Shown: one piece after another, positions 23,484 through 35,330 of the stretch
Layout: each line of letters begins with the position of its first letter
Numbering within the stretch: position 1 is the stretch's first letter
Source of the DNA: Archivesica marissinica
Lineage: Eukaryota; Mollusca; Bivalvia; Venerida; Vesicomyidae
Assembly: GCA_014843695.1 (NCBI GenBank)
Contig: CM026400.1
Coordinates: 40,540,923 to 40,604,922, forward strand
DNA: 64,000 nt
Direction: 5' to 3'
Made by a program: the position numbers and the translations under genes
The notes under the pieces: model-generated
The model's input: the letters and a program-made list of their open reading frames with translations, nothing else
Database searches by the model: none
Told to the model about the DNA's origin: nothing

Positions 23484-23770
23484 TTACAGACGGATCTGTA
23501 GTCCAGTGGTAAAACACTGGACTGGTAATCCAGGGATCGCAGGTTCGATCCCCCGTCTGACCCTAATAAAATTAACAGTCTTTCAGATGGGACGTTAAAC
23601 CGAGGTCTCGTGTCGGTGCTTTACAACGTGCACGTAAAAGAACCAGAGGAGACTCTGGAATGGGTCTCTGTCTGTATCATTGCACTATCCTCCAAAGTCT
23701 AAAATGACTAATCTCTTCAGGAGGCGTCGCTCATATGGGCAACCGGTAGCGACGATAAATAAACGTAAAA
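23484..23770 (+). mobile_element. SINE family A, best-preserved full-length copy
   Basis: The tRNA-like head has A box TAGTCCAGTGG, anticodon stem-loop GGACTGGTAATCC (anticodon position TGG) and B box GGTTCGATCCC. The body has GGGACGTTAAACCGAGGTCT and GTGCACGTAAAAGAACCAGA. The tail has GACTAATCTCTTCAGGAGGC and GCGACGATAAATAAACG. An exact 15-bp direct repeat, CACTAGCCATTGTTT, flanks it at 23469-23483 and 23771-23785, so the insertion is relatively young. Confidence 0.93.
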
Positions 23771-23900
23771 CACTAGCCATTGTTTAATAATTATATCAAA
23801 CTATTACTAACGTGTTTTCTATACGAATTCTACGGTTCATCCCCCTCTGACAATAATTGAAATTAAACTTCGCAATAGCACATAGTTTCTACGTTATATA

Positions 23901-24191
23901 CTAGAGGACATAGAAAACGTACACCTACATTATATACTAGAGGACATAGAAAACGCACACCTACATTATATACTAGAGGACACAGAAAACGCACATCTAC
24001 ATGATATGATTATTATTACATGAAAACGAAATACGAAGGATTCCATCAAAGATATATCACAGCTTTATTACAAAACACAAACTGAACTACTAAAAATATT
24101 CCAAAATGTTTAAAGCTATGTATTTATATAGTTATTGTTTTTCATGTGAAACACATACTTATCCGAAGTGTGCGTTTTCTATGTCCTCTAG
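23901..24191. mobile_element. Tc1/mariner-type MITE with triplicated left end
   Basis: The terminal sequence CTAGAGGACATAGAAAACGC at 23973 is mirrored by GCGTTTTCTATGTCCTCTAG ending at 24191. TA lies directly outside both ends, as expected for Tc1/mariner-type targets. The left end is repeated in tandem with a 36-bp period at 23901, 23937 and 23973. There is no coding sequence inside. Confidence 0.75.
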
Positions 24192-25177
24192 TATACTTGT
24201 ATAATGGATCAACATAGGGTATAACGATCAGTTCTTGGCATCATCTTATATATATATATAAGTGTGGAAATGAATTTGCTATTATATTTGATAAGGGGGA
24301 GAAGTCCACAAGTTGAATCGTTAATGCAACACCAGCAACGTGTATTTAGCAACTCGACAGAGTTTTAGATAATGAACAGTAAATACATACATATAACACA
24401 TGCATGAGCATTCTTTAACAAGTCAAAATATATTTCAAATGGTAATACTTCATTTATGTAAATTATTGACGGGAGCCGCTTATCGCATGCTGACTCGAAA
24501 CGTAAATGCTTAAAAACATACACTCATACTAATGACTGAACAAATAGAAACACAAAAATATATACATGAATATATGTATGTGTGTACGTGTGCATGTGTA
24601 TATGTGTGTATATAAACCGATTTCCCAAATTAATAACCATTGTTTTACTTATCTACACACACAGCTAATACTGAGTACAGCATGTGACATTATTAAATAC
24701 CCAGTTTGTCTTATCTTCACCTCGGTTGGGTATATTAGTAGTCCGTTACAGGCTTTAATCAGCTTCCTGGTGCACCCGGGGTATATCACAAATAACTTGA
24801 TTAACACGTACTTGATGCAACCGACAGCGTCGCCGACAATGAGTTTATACATTATAAGATAGCCTGGATACAATTAAACTAATATGCAGCAGTCCATTAT
24901 TCCTTTCTACCACATTATTGTCAAGTAAGTGCAAATTGGATGCAACCTACAATTAATGGGTCCTCTTTACAAACTTCAGTGTTACAAACGGCAATTTAAT
25001 CTCAACAAAGTTAAAGCCAATTTGCTGCTTCGATGGCACATACAATACTCTTTAGCCTGTTTTGACGCTTCAAATAAGACCATATAAAAGTTTGCTTTTG
25101 AGTATTTATTGGTGAGAGGGTAACAGTTCACATGCTTTAAACAGACAGACAGACACACATATAGTTTACGTGTTTAA
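24192..25177. other. intergenic stretch, simple-sequence tracts only
   Basis: Contains a short TA tract near 24250, TG/TA-rich sequence near 24570-24615 and an AGAC tract near 25137-25156. The open frames on both strands around 24566-24873 have no recognisable motif and overlap each other. I see no gene. Confidence 0.45.
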
Positions 25178-25467
25178 GTGTTTTACGTTTATTTATCGTC
25201 GCTACCGGTTGCCCATATGAACGACGCCTCCTGAAGAGATTAATCATTTTAGATTGTTGGAGGATAGTGTAATGATACAGACAGAGTCCCATTCCAGAGT
25301 CTCCTCTGGTTCTTTTACGTGCGCGGTGTACAGCACCGACACGAAACCTCGGTTTAAAGTCCCATCTGAAAGACTGTTAATTTTATTAGGGTCAGACGGG
25401 GGGATCGAACCTGCCATCTCTGGATTACCAGTCCAGCGTTTTACCACTGGACTACAGATCCGTCTGT
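25178..25467 (-). mobile_element. SINE family A, full length
   Basis: The complete family A sequence lies on the minus strand, from ACAGACGGATCTGTAGTCCA to AATAAACGTAAAACAC. A possible 7-bp duplication, TGTTTAA, flanks it, overlapping the head end by about 3 bp. Confidence 0.88.
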
Positions 25468-25625
25468 TTAACACTACAGCATAAATCATATATATACAGG
25501 GTAACAGCAGCAGTACTAGTAGCACAGGGGCGACCAATCATCGAATACATAGTGATAGTAGATGTGTATGTACATTTTGTAGTGAGTGAATACAATCTTA
25601 TTTCAATATATTTATCAGACACTTT

Positions 25626-25873
25626 TGGCAGTCCGATTAGCACAATGGTTAACACGCTCGTTCTCACCAATGCCACCCGGGTTCGATCCTCGAACAGGGA
25701 AGTATGTGAGATGGTACGGTGGTCGCCAGATCGGACAGGTGGGGTTTCTCCGGGTACTCCGGTTTCCTCCCGCATGAATGACCATATTTAAGCTTTCATC
25801 CGCTCCAACGAGAGAGGTTAATATAAGTTGTTAAAAGTTGCTTCTCAATCGTTGTAAAATAAATAAAACTTAA
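25626..25873 (+). mobile_element. SINE family C, full length
   Basis: The tRNA-like head has A box TAGCACAATGG and B box GGTTCGATCCT. The body has GGTTTCTCCGGGTACTCCGG and TTTCCTCCCGCATGAATGAC. The tail is TTAATATAAGTTGTTAAAAG then CAATCGTTGTAAAATAAATA. The central TCCGGGTACTCCGGTTTCCT block resembles conserved cores known from several invertebrate SINE groups; I recall this from memory and cannot name the superfamily with certainty. The tail resembles that of family B. Confidence 0.85.
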
Positions 25874-26184
25874 ACTTTTTTTAGACAAGTTTGGTTTAAG
25901 CTGTGGTTTTGAACTGGGATAGCAAATTATGGTTGATTAAAAGACAAGAAACGAACACATGTGTCGTTAACAGTAATCTCTTCATTTCTTTCTTATACTA
26001 TAGTGTGCATAATTGTGTCAGCATAGTTACCACTGTAGCATACTCCTTCATGATCACATGACTAGATCATATTCACACGCAACATGCACCACACCAGCTG
26101 ATACGACACATGAAACATACACCACACCAGCTGATACGACCACCCAATACAACAAGCATCAACTGAATTATTGAGACTAAACAA

Positions 26185-26478
26185 AGTGTGTGTTTTACGT
26201 TTATTTATCGTCGCTACCGGTTGCCCATATGAGCGACGCCTCCTGAAGAGATTAGTCATTTTAGATTTTTGGAGGATAGTGCAATGATACAGACAGAGAC
26301 CCATTCCAGAGTCTCCTCTGGTTCTTTTACGTGCACGGTGTAAAGCACCGACACGAGACCTCGGTTTAACGTCCCATCTGAAAGACTGTTAAATGTATTA
26401 GGGTCAGACGGGGGATCGAACCTGCGATCTCTGGATTACCAGTCCAGCGTGTTACCACTGGACTACAGATCCGTCTGT
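26185..26478 (-). mobile_element. SINE family A, full length with target duplication
   Basis: Complete minus-strand copy. GACTAAACAA at 26175-26184 and GACTAAGCAA at 26479-26488 form a 10-bp flanking repeat with one mismatch. Confidence 0.9.
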
Positions 26479-26488
26479 GACTAAGCAA

Positions 26489-27333
26489 CAAACAATCGGA
26501 TAAACAGTTATACATGGAAGTAGTACAAGAAAACAACACATTATATCGATACCCAGGTAATGATCCACGACAAATTACCGAGAAAATTCAGCGAATAAAT
26601 GTTTTTATTTGAGAAATTGCAGTACATTTCGGCATAGCAATAAATTCGTTCTATGTATTGGTAGGCTGTCAGTAAGTTATTCGATAACCGAGGAAGCGTA
26701 ACAGCGGTTTTATACGGACCCTAAATCTTCCAGGCTTATCAGCCCCATGTTACCACAGCACATCTCGGAATCTACATAACTAATTCTCCGTGGAGGTGTA
26801 CACATGCGTGTTCTGACGCAACCTGTTATGTGGCACTTGCGTGGAATATGTATAACAAAGATGTACAGCTGGTTGGCTTATAATGTCTTTGTTTACATTC
26901 CGGTTCATACTGTGCTATTGTACAAAAATATACATGTGAACAATTGTTTTAATTCGTTGACGGTCCATTGACATATTAAGCTTATTGTCCATGAGTTCTG
27001 CTGCTAAATGCATTATTTATTATTGTTATTAGTTTAGTTTAATCATATTTTATTGCATTTATAACTGACGTGTGTAATACATCAACTGGTGCTACATGAA
27101 GAAGAAGAAGAATGCTTTATTAAGACTTAAACTTTACAGTTTTACATGTAAATTTATAAACCAAATGGTTTGGGTAACAACAATTAATGTTGCCAACAAT
27201 ATCTTTACTGTTCTTGAATTAGCAAATATGTTTCTATTATTTTCCAATAACTTTCAGGTGTTACACATCGGTGATAGGTTTAGCCCTGTGGAATTCCAGA
27301 GGAATATACAAACTATTCCTCTTGGACTACTTT
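26489..27333. other. intergenic stretch, no supported gene
   Basis: AT-rich. The plus-strand frame at 27096-27335 begins in a GAA tract and has no family features, so I do not call it a gene. Confidence 0.4.
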
Positions 27334-27655
27334 AAGCTTTATTTATTCTACAACGATTGCGAAGCAAGTTCTAACAACTTGTATTAATCACTCTCGTTGA
27401 CGTGGATGAAAGCGTAAATAATAGCGCTAACATTAGAAGTCCGCTAAAATAAATACCCATACAGTAATCACTCTCGTTGGCGCGGATGAAAGTTTATATG
27501 TGGTCATTTGTGTGGGAGGATACCCGAGTACCCGGAGAAAACCTACCTGCCCGATCTGGCGACCACCGTACCATTTCACATACTTCCCGGTCCGAGGATC
27601 GAACCCGGGTTGCATTGGTGAGAAACGAGCGTACTTAACCACTGCGCTAATCTTG
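27334..27655 (-). mobile_element. SINE family C with internal insertion or duplication
   Basis: On the minus strand the head has TTAGCGCAGTGGTTAAGTAC and B box GGTTCGATCCT, followed by the TTTTCTCCGGGTACTCGGGT core. The segment ACGAGAGTGATTA-like, with GATGAAAGC, occurs twice (near 27380-27412 and 27463-27492), separated by about 50 bp of foreign sequence. The normal tail TTCGCAATCGTTGTAGAATA ends the element. Confidence 0.8.
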
Positions 27656-28575
27656 GATTACTTGGCGGTATTATTTTTTATATGAGTGCATTTTGTGGCA
27701 AATTCTTGTTTGACTCCCCTGGTACCGACTTATGCGACAACGCCGGGTATTAGCACATTCTTGTTGCAAATTATTTCTCTAATGTTAACATTAATTAATT
27801 ATTTAAATCATGGCCTCTTTATCTGCATAGCGTCCGTATGATATGAATGTGTATGCAAAAATACCAACTGAAAACAAGATTTCACAAGTCAAATTCACGC
27901 GAGTATTTAATCACAGATGCGTAGTCCATGATTACACCCTTAGTTAATATTCTTTTTTTCAAGACCGCAAACAGAAACTCGCGAGACGTCTCTATAAATT
28001 GTTACGGATCCTCGTCAGCTACTATAATACACGAGCATAACACGATAGCCCGTCCCTGTCACCGCTACAATATAGACAAATATTGCAAGCTGTCAAGATA
28101 TTGTAAAAGAGCAGCGTATGAACATTTTCCTCGCATCCAAAGCTTTTAAAGTAAATAAATCTGACAGAAATTCTTGGCAATGTCTGACGTTTCTTTATTG
28201 TTGTTCTCATCATGTTATGGGTTCGGAGTCGCAAGGGTTGACGTGATATTGTCAAAGTGCGAGTGGAAATGTGTAAACTACAAAACAATATCTGGTAGAG
28301 AGCATGTAATGGACTAACCTTGCCGCTCACTTAGCATGATTGCATACGAGACCGACTGACATGCATCTTATAGATGGACAATAGAGATGCCGTCAATGAC
28401 GGCGACTTATCTTTGCTTTAATTCCACGAGTGGCTTACAATAGCGAAAATCATATTACCCGCAAACTATTTTCAAAACGTGTATGCTGAATAGTTATATT
28501 AGGTTAGTGTCTTATAAATTTTATTTACTAGACGAGTTGGCGAGGGACTGTCGAGCGTTGTATTTTTTGCATGTG
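27656..28575. other. intergenic stretch, no supported gene
   Basis: The frames at 27928-28149 (plus) and 28022-28330 (minus) overlap and carry no recognisable motif. Nothing else stands out. Confidence 0.4.
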
Positions 28576-31500
28576 ACGGGGGACGGGGGACGTGGATGTG
28601 ACGGGTTACTTGGATGTGACGGGTTACTTGCATGTGACGGGTTACTTGGATGTGACGGGTTACTTGGATGTGACGGGTTACTTGGATGTGACGGGTTACT
28701 TGGATGTGACGGGTTACTTGCATGTGACGGGTTACTTGGATGTGACGGGTTACTTGGATGTGACGGGTTACTTGCATGTGACGGGTTACTTGGATGTGAC
28801 GGGTTACTTGGATGTGACGGGTTACTTGGATGTGACGGGTTACTTGGATGTTACAGGTTACTTGGATGTGACGGGTTACGTGGATGTTACGGGTTACTTG
28901 GATGTGACGGGTTACTTGGATGTGACGGGTTACGTGGATGTGACGGGTTACGTGGATGTTACAGGTTACTTGGATGTGACGGGTTACTTGGATGTGACGG
29001 GTTACGTGGATGTTACAGGTTACTTGGATGTGACGGGTTACGTGGATGTGACGGGTTACTTGGATGTGACGGGTTACTTGGACGTGGGACATGGATGTGA
29101 CGGGTTACTTGGATGTGACGGGTTACGTGGATGTTACGGGTTACTTGGATGTGACGGGTTACTTGGATGTGACGGGTTACGTGGATGTGACGGGACAGGG
29201 GACGTGTATGTGACGGGTTACGTGGATGTGACGGGTTACGTGGATGTGACGGGTTACGTGGATGTCACGGGTTACTTGGATGTTACAGGTTACTTGGACG
29301 TGGGACATGGATGTGACGGGAGACGTGGATGTGACGGGTTACGTTGATGTGACGGGACAGGGGACGTGTATGTGACGGGTTCCGTGGATGTGACGGGACG
29401 GGGGACGTGTATGTGACGGGTTACGTGGATGTGACGGGACGGGGACGTGTATGTGACGGGTTACGAGGATGTGACGGGACGGGGGACGTGGATGTGCCGG
29501 GGGACGTGGATGTGACGGGTTACGTGGATGTGACGGGACGGGGGACGTGTATGTGACGGGTTACGTGGATGTGACGGGACGGGGGACGTGTATGTGACGG
29601 GTTACGTGGATGTTACAGGTTACTTGGATGTGACGGGTTACGTGGATGTGACGGGTTACTTGGATGTGACGGGTTACTTGCATGTGACGGGTTACTTGCA
29701 TGTGACGGGTTACGTGGATGTTACGGGTTACTTGGATGTGACGGGTTACTTGGATGTGACGGGCTACTTGGATGTTACGGGTTACTTGGATGTGACGGGT
29801 TACGTGGATGTGACGGGTTACGTGGATGTGACGGGTTACTTGGATGTGACGGGTTACTTGGATGTTACGGGTTACTTGGATGTGACGGGTTACTTGGATG
29901 TGACGGGTTACTTGGATGTGACGGGTTACTTGGATGTGACGGGTTACTTGGATGTGACGGGTTACTTGGATGTGACGGGTTACGTGGATGTTACGGGTTA
30001 CTTGGATGTGACGGGTTACGTGGATGTGACGGGTTACGTGGATGTGACGGGTTACGTGGATGTGACGGGTTACTTGGATGTGACGGGTTACTTGCATGTG
30101 ACGGGTTACTTGGATGTTACGGGTTACGTGGATGTTACGGGTTACTTGGATGTGACGGGTTACGTGGATGTGACGGGTTACGTGGATGTGACGGGTTACG
30201 TGGATGTGACGGGTTACTTGGATGTGACGGGTTACTTGCATGTGACGGGTTACGTGGATGTGACGGGTTACTTGCATGTGACGGGTTACTTGCATGTGAC
30301 GGGTTACGTGGATGTTACGGGTTACTTGCATGTGACGGGTTACGTGGATGTTACGGGTTACTTGGATGTGACGGGTTACGTGGATGTTACAGGTTACTTG
30401 GACGTGGGACATGGATGTGACGGGAGACGTGGATGTGACGGGTTACGTTGATGTGACGGGACAGGGGACGTGTATGTGACGGGTTACGTGGATGTGACGG
30501 GACGGGGGACGTGTATGTGACGGGTTACGTGGATGTGACGGGACGGGGGACGTGTATGTGACGGGTTACGAGGATGTGACGGGACGGGGGACGTGGATGT
30601 GCCGGGGGACGTAGATGTGACGGGTTACGTGGATGTGACGGGACGGGGGACGTGTATGTGACGGGTTACGTGAATGTGACGGGACGGGGGACGTGTATGT
30701 GACGGGTTACGTGGATGTGACGGGACGGGGGACATGTATGTGACAGAGCCGTGCATGTGATGGATTACGTGGATGTGACGGGACGGGGCACGTGGATGTG
30801 ACGGGTTACGTGGATGTTACGGGACAGGGGACATGTATGTGACAGAGCCGTGCATGTGATGGATTACGTGGATGTGACGGACGGGGGACGTGTATGTGAC
30901 GGGTTACGTGGATGTGACGGGACGGGGGACGTGTATGTGACGGGTTACGTGGATGTGACGGGACGGGGGACGTGTATGTGACGGGTTACGTGGATGTGAC
31001 GGGACGGGGGACATGTATGTGACAGAGCCGTGCATGTGATGAATTACGTGGATGTGACGGGACGGGGGACGTGTATGTGACGGGTTATGTGGATGTGACG
31101 GGACGGGGGACGTGTATGTGACGGGTTACGTGGATGTGACGGGACGGGGGACGTGTATGTGATGGATTACGTGGATGTGACGGGACGGGGGACGTGTATG
31201 TGACGGGTTACGTGGATGTGACGGGACGAGGGACGTAGATGTGCTGGGGGACGTGGATGTGACGGTTACGTGGATGTGACGGGACGGGGGACGTGGATGT
31301 GCCGGGGACGTGTATGTGACGGGTTACGTGGACATGACGGGACGGGGGACGTGGATGTGCCGGGGACGTGTTGTGACGGGTTACGTGGACATGACGGGAC
31401 GGGGGACGTGGATGTGCCGGGGGACGTGTATGTGACGGGACGGGTTACGTGGATGTGACGGGACGGGGGACGTGGATGTGCCGGGGGACGTGTATGTGAC

Positions 31501-32055
31501 GGGTTACGTGGATGTGACGGGACGGGGGACGTGGATGTGCCGGGGGACGTGTATGTGACGGGTTACGTGGATGTGACGGGACGAGGGACGTGGATGTGCC
31601 GGGGGACGTGGATGTGACGGGGGACATGGATGTGACGGGACAGGGGACATGTATGTGACAGAGCCGTGCATGTCATAGATTACGTGGATGTGATGGGGGA
31701 CGTCGTGGATGAGACGGGGAACATGTATGTGACGGAACCGTGCATGTGACGGCTTACGTGGATGTGACGGGTTACGTGGGTGTGACGGATTACGTGGATG
31801 TGATGGGGACGTCGTGGATGAGACGGGGAACATGTATGTGACGGAGCCGTACATGTGACGGGTTACGTGGATGTGGCGTGACGTGGATGTGACGGAGACG
31901 TGGATGTGATGTCGGTGTGGATGTGAAGGAGGTGTGCATGTGTCGGGGGACGTGGATGTGACGGCTGACGTGGATGTGACGGGTTACTTGGATGTGACGG
32001 GGGACGTGCATGTGACGGGGGACGTGCATGTGACGGGGGACGTGCATGTGTGTAA
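28576..32055. repeat. 18-bp minisatellite complex, 3.5 kb
   Basis: The main unit is GTGACGGGTTACTTGGAT, with TTACGTGGATGTGACGGG variants. From about 29350 and again from about 30430 it changes to a G-rich mix of GGGACGGGGGACGTG, GATGTGCCGGGGGACGTG and, later, ACAGAGCCGTGCATGTGATG units. A block starting TACTTGGACGTGGGACATGG at about 29291 recurs at about 30394, and a marker unit TTACGAGGATGTG at 29461 recurs at 30565, so about 1.1 kb was duplicated. Long frames on both strands follow from the 18-bp period. Confidence 0.94.
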
Positions 32056-32420
32056 ACGTTGTAGACACGGTCCTGGACACTAGGGTAGCTTCCAACCTTT
32101 TCTCGTGTTTCTTTAGTCATGCATCTTTAAAGCCGTTACACTATAGGTTCAGTAATAACTGTAACCATCGTTTCTTTGACTGCCGACATTCAAAGGGCAC
32201 TGCAATAGTTTTGAAGTGGACACAGAATCAGTCTATTGTTACGTCGTCCAGTTTCGAGTGTTTAAGTCCATTTCAAGACAAAACGTCGCATTTCTTTTCA
32301 ACCAATCCACAATAGTATTCGTACAAAGGCAACGCCATCAGTGAGTCATCACCAACATTTATGTATGGCACAAATGGTGTTCACACTTGATGTCCCGATT
32401 TAACTTAACGCAGAGTATTA
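32056..32420. other. short unique island between arrays
   Basis: About 365 bp of non-repetitive sequence. One plus frame, 32046-32315, is open for 89 codons but starts inside the array and has no recognisable motif. It might be a scrap of a former gene or chance. Confidence 0.4.
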
Positions 32421-33311
32421 CACTGCTAAATTTAAGATTCCACGACTATATTTAATATGTAATGTGGAATCTTGTATAATGAAGACTCCACGACTATATT
32501 TAATATGTAATGTGGAATCTTGTATAATGAAGACTACACGACTATATTTAATATGTAATGTGGAATCTTGTATAATGAAGACTACACGTCTATATTTAAT
32601 ATGTAATGTGGAATCTTGCATAATGAAGACTACACGACTATATTTAATATGTAATGTGTGTATCTTGCATAATGAAGACTACACGTCTATATTTAATATG
32701 TAATGTGGGTATCTTGTATAATGAAGACTCCACGACTATATTTAATATGTAATGTGGAATCTTGTATAATGAAGATTCCACGACTATATTTAATATGTAA
32801 TGTGGAATCTTGTATAATGAAGATTCCACGACTATATTTAATATGTAATGTGGAATCTTGTATAATGAAGACTCCACGACTATATTTAATATGTAATGTG
32901 GAATCTTGTATAATGAAGACTCCACGACTATATTTAATATGTAATGTGGAATCTTGTATAATGATGACAACACGACTATATTTACTATGTAATGTGGAAT
33001 CTTGTATAATGAAGACTACACGACTATATTTAATATGTAATGTGGAATCTTGTATAATGAAGACTCCACGACTATATTTAATATGTAATGTGGAATCTTG
33101 TATAATGAAGTGTCCATGACTATATTTAATATGTAATGTGGAATCTTGCATAATGAAGTGTCCATGACTATATTTAATATGTAATGTGGAATCTTGTATA
33201 ATGCAGACTCCACGACTATATTTAATATGTAATGTGGAATCTTGTATAATGAAGTGTCCATGACTATATTTAATATGTAATGTGGAATCTTGTATAATGA
33301 AGTGTTCACGT
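32421..33311. repeat. 48-bp tandem repeat (about 18 copies)
   Basis: The unit contains AATGTGGAATCTTGTATAAT, GAAGACTCCACGACTATATT and TAATATGT. Later units carry GAAGTGTCCATGAC. The array passes directly into the 41-bp array. Confidence 0.94.
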
Positions 33312-33840
33312 GGACTCCTTTACTATTGAAGTTCCACGTCACAATTTATAGCGGACACCTTTGCTATTGATGTTCCACGTCACAATTTATAGCGGACACA
33401 TTTGCTATTGAAGATCCAAGTCACAATTTATAGCGGACACCTTTGCTATTGAAGTTCCAAGTCACAATTTATAGCGGACACCTTTGATATTGAAGTTCCA
33501 AGTCACAATTTATAGCGGACACATTTGCTATTGAAGTTCCAAGTCACAATTTATAGCGGACACCTTTGCTATTGAAGTTCCAAGTCATAATTTATAGCGG
33601 ACACCTTTGATATTGAAGTTCCAAGTCACAATTTATAGCGGACACTTTTGCTATTGAAATTCCACGTCACAATTTATAGCTGACTCCTTTGATATTGAAG
33701 TTCCAAGTCACAATTTATAGCGGACACCTTTGCTATTGAAGTTCCACGTCACAATTTATAGCGGACTCCTTTCCTATTGAAGTTCCACATCACAATTTAC
33801 AGCGGGCACCTTTGCTATTGATGTTCCAACTCACACTTTA
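33312..33840. repeat. 41-bp tandem repeat (about 13 copies)
   Basis: The unit contains TATTGAAGTTCCAAGTCACA, ATTTATAGCGGACACCTTTG and C. It follows the 48-bp array without a spacer, and TGAAG-TCCACG then ATTTA is shared by the two units. Confidence 0.93.
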
Positions 33841-33895
33841 ATGCAGACATATATGTGAATGAGAAACCACATAATGTTAAGGCAGAACCTTGTAC

Positions 33896-35330
33896 GGCTT
33901 AATTACTTGTAACACTAATCGATCGTCGTACAGAACATAGTACTGTTGAATTACTTGTAACACTAAACGATCGTCGCGCAGAACATAGTACTGTTGAATT
34001 ACTTGTAACACTAAACGATCGTCGCGCAGAACTGTTGAATTACTTGTAAGTTTGTAACACTAAACGATCGTCGTGCAGAATATAGTACTGTTGAATTACT
34101 TGTAACACTAAACGATCGTCTTGCAGAACCTAGTACTGTTGAATTACTTGTAACACTAAACGATCGTCGTGCAGAACCTAGTACTGTTGAATTACTTGTA
34201 ACACTAAACGATCGTCTTGCAGAACCTAGTACTGTTGAATTACTTGTAACACTAAACGATCGTCGTGCAGAACCTAGTACTGTTGAATTACTTGTAACAC
34301 TAAACGATCGTCTTGCAGAACCTAGTACTGTTGAATTACTTGTAACACTAAACGATCGTCGTGCAGAACCTAGTACTGTTGAATTACTTGTAACACTAAA
34401 CGATCGTCTTGCAGAACCTAGTACTGTTGAATTACTTGTAACACTAAACGATCGTCGTGCAGAACCTAGTACTGTTGAATTACTTGTAACACTAAACGAT
34501 CGTCTTGCAGAACCTAGTACTGTTGAATTACTTGTAACACTAAACGATCGTCGTGCAGAACATAGTACTGGTGAATTACTTGTAAGTTTGTAAAACTAAA
34601 CGATCGTCGTGCAGAACCTAGTACTGTTGAATTACTTGTAACACTAAACGATCGTCGTACAGAACATAGTACTGGTGAATTACTTGTAACACTAAACGAT
34701 CGTCGTGCATAACATAGTACTGGTGAATTACTTGTAACACTAAACGATCGTCGTGCAGAACCTAGTACTGATGAATTACTTGTAACACTAAACGATCTTC
34801 GTAAAGAACATAGTACTGGTGAATTACTTGTAACACTAAACGATCGTCGTGCAGAACATAGTACTGTTGAATTATTTGTAAGTTTGTAACACTAAACGAT
34901 CGTCGTGCAGAACCTAGTACTGTTGAATTACTTGTAAGTTTGTAACACTAAACGATCGTCGTGCAGAACATAGTACTGTTGAATTACTTGTAACACTAAA
35001 CGATCGTCGTGCAGAACATAGTACTGTTGAATTACTTGTAACACTAAACGATCGTCGTGCAGAACATAGTACTGGTGAATTACCTGTAACACTACACAAT
35101 CGTCGTGCAGAACCTAGTACTGGTGAATTACTTGTAACACTACACAATCGTCGTGCAGAACATAGTACTGGTGAATTACCTGTAACACTACACAATCGTC
35201 GTGCAGAACATAGTACTGGTGAATTACCTGTAACACTACACAATCGTCATGCAACACCAATTTGTGTTGAATTACTTGCAACACTAAACGATCGTCTTAC
35301 AGAACCTAATACTGTTGAATTACTTGTAAC
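33896..35330. repeat. 48-bp tandem repeat with 96-bp dimer section (about 30 copies)
   Basis: The unit contains TTGAATTACTTGTAACACTA, AACGATCGTCGTGCAGAACC and TAGTACTG. From about 34090 to 34560 copies strictly alternate between GATCGTCTTGC and GATCGTCGTGC, a 96-bp dimer. A few units contain an 8-bp insertion in TTGTAAGTTTGTAACAC. Units near 35090-35260 change to ACACTACACAATCG. Confidence 0.94.

Noticed and set aside
23484..23570. Stand-alone tRNA genes at the heads of SINEs (also at 5568, 16291, 20666 and others)
   Set aside because: Each tRNA-like head is followed by the same SINE body and tail, and several are framed by target duplications. They are retroposed elements, not functional tRNA genes.
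28483..30451. Frames with DVTGYL and HIQVTR repeats
   Set aside because: They come from the 18-bp array on both strands and are not protein-like beyond the repeat.
32046..32315. 89-codon plus-strand frame in the island between arrays
   Set aside because: It starts inside the 18-bp array and has no family features. It could be a scrap of a gene, but this cannot be supported.
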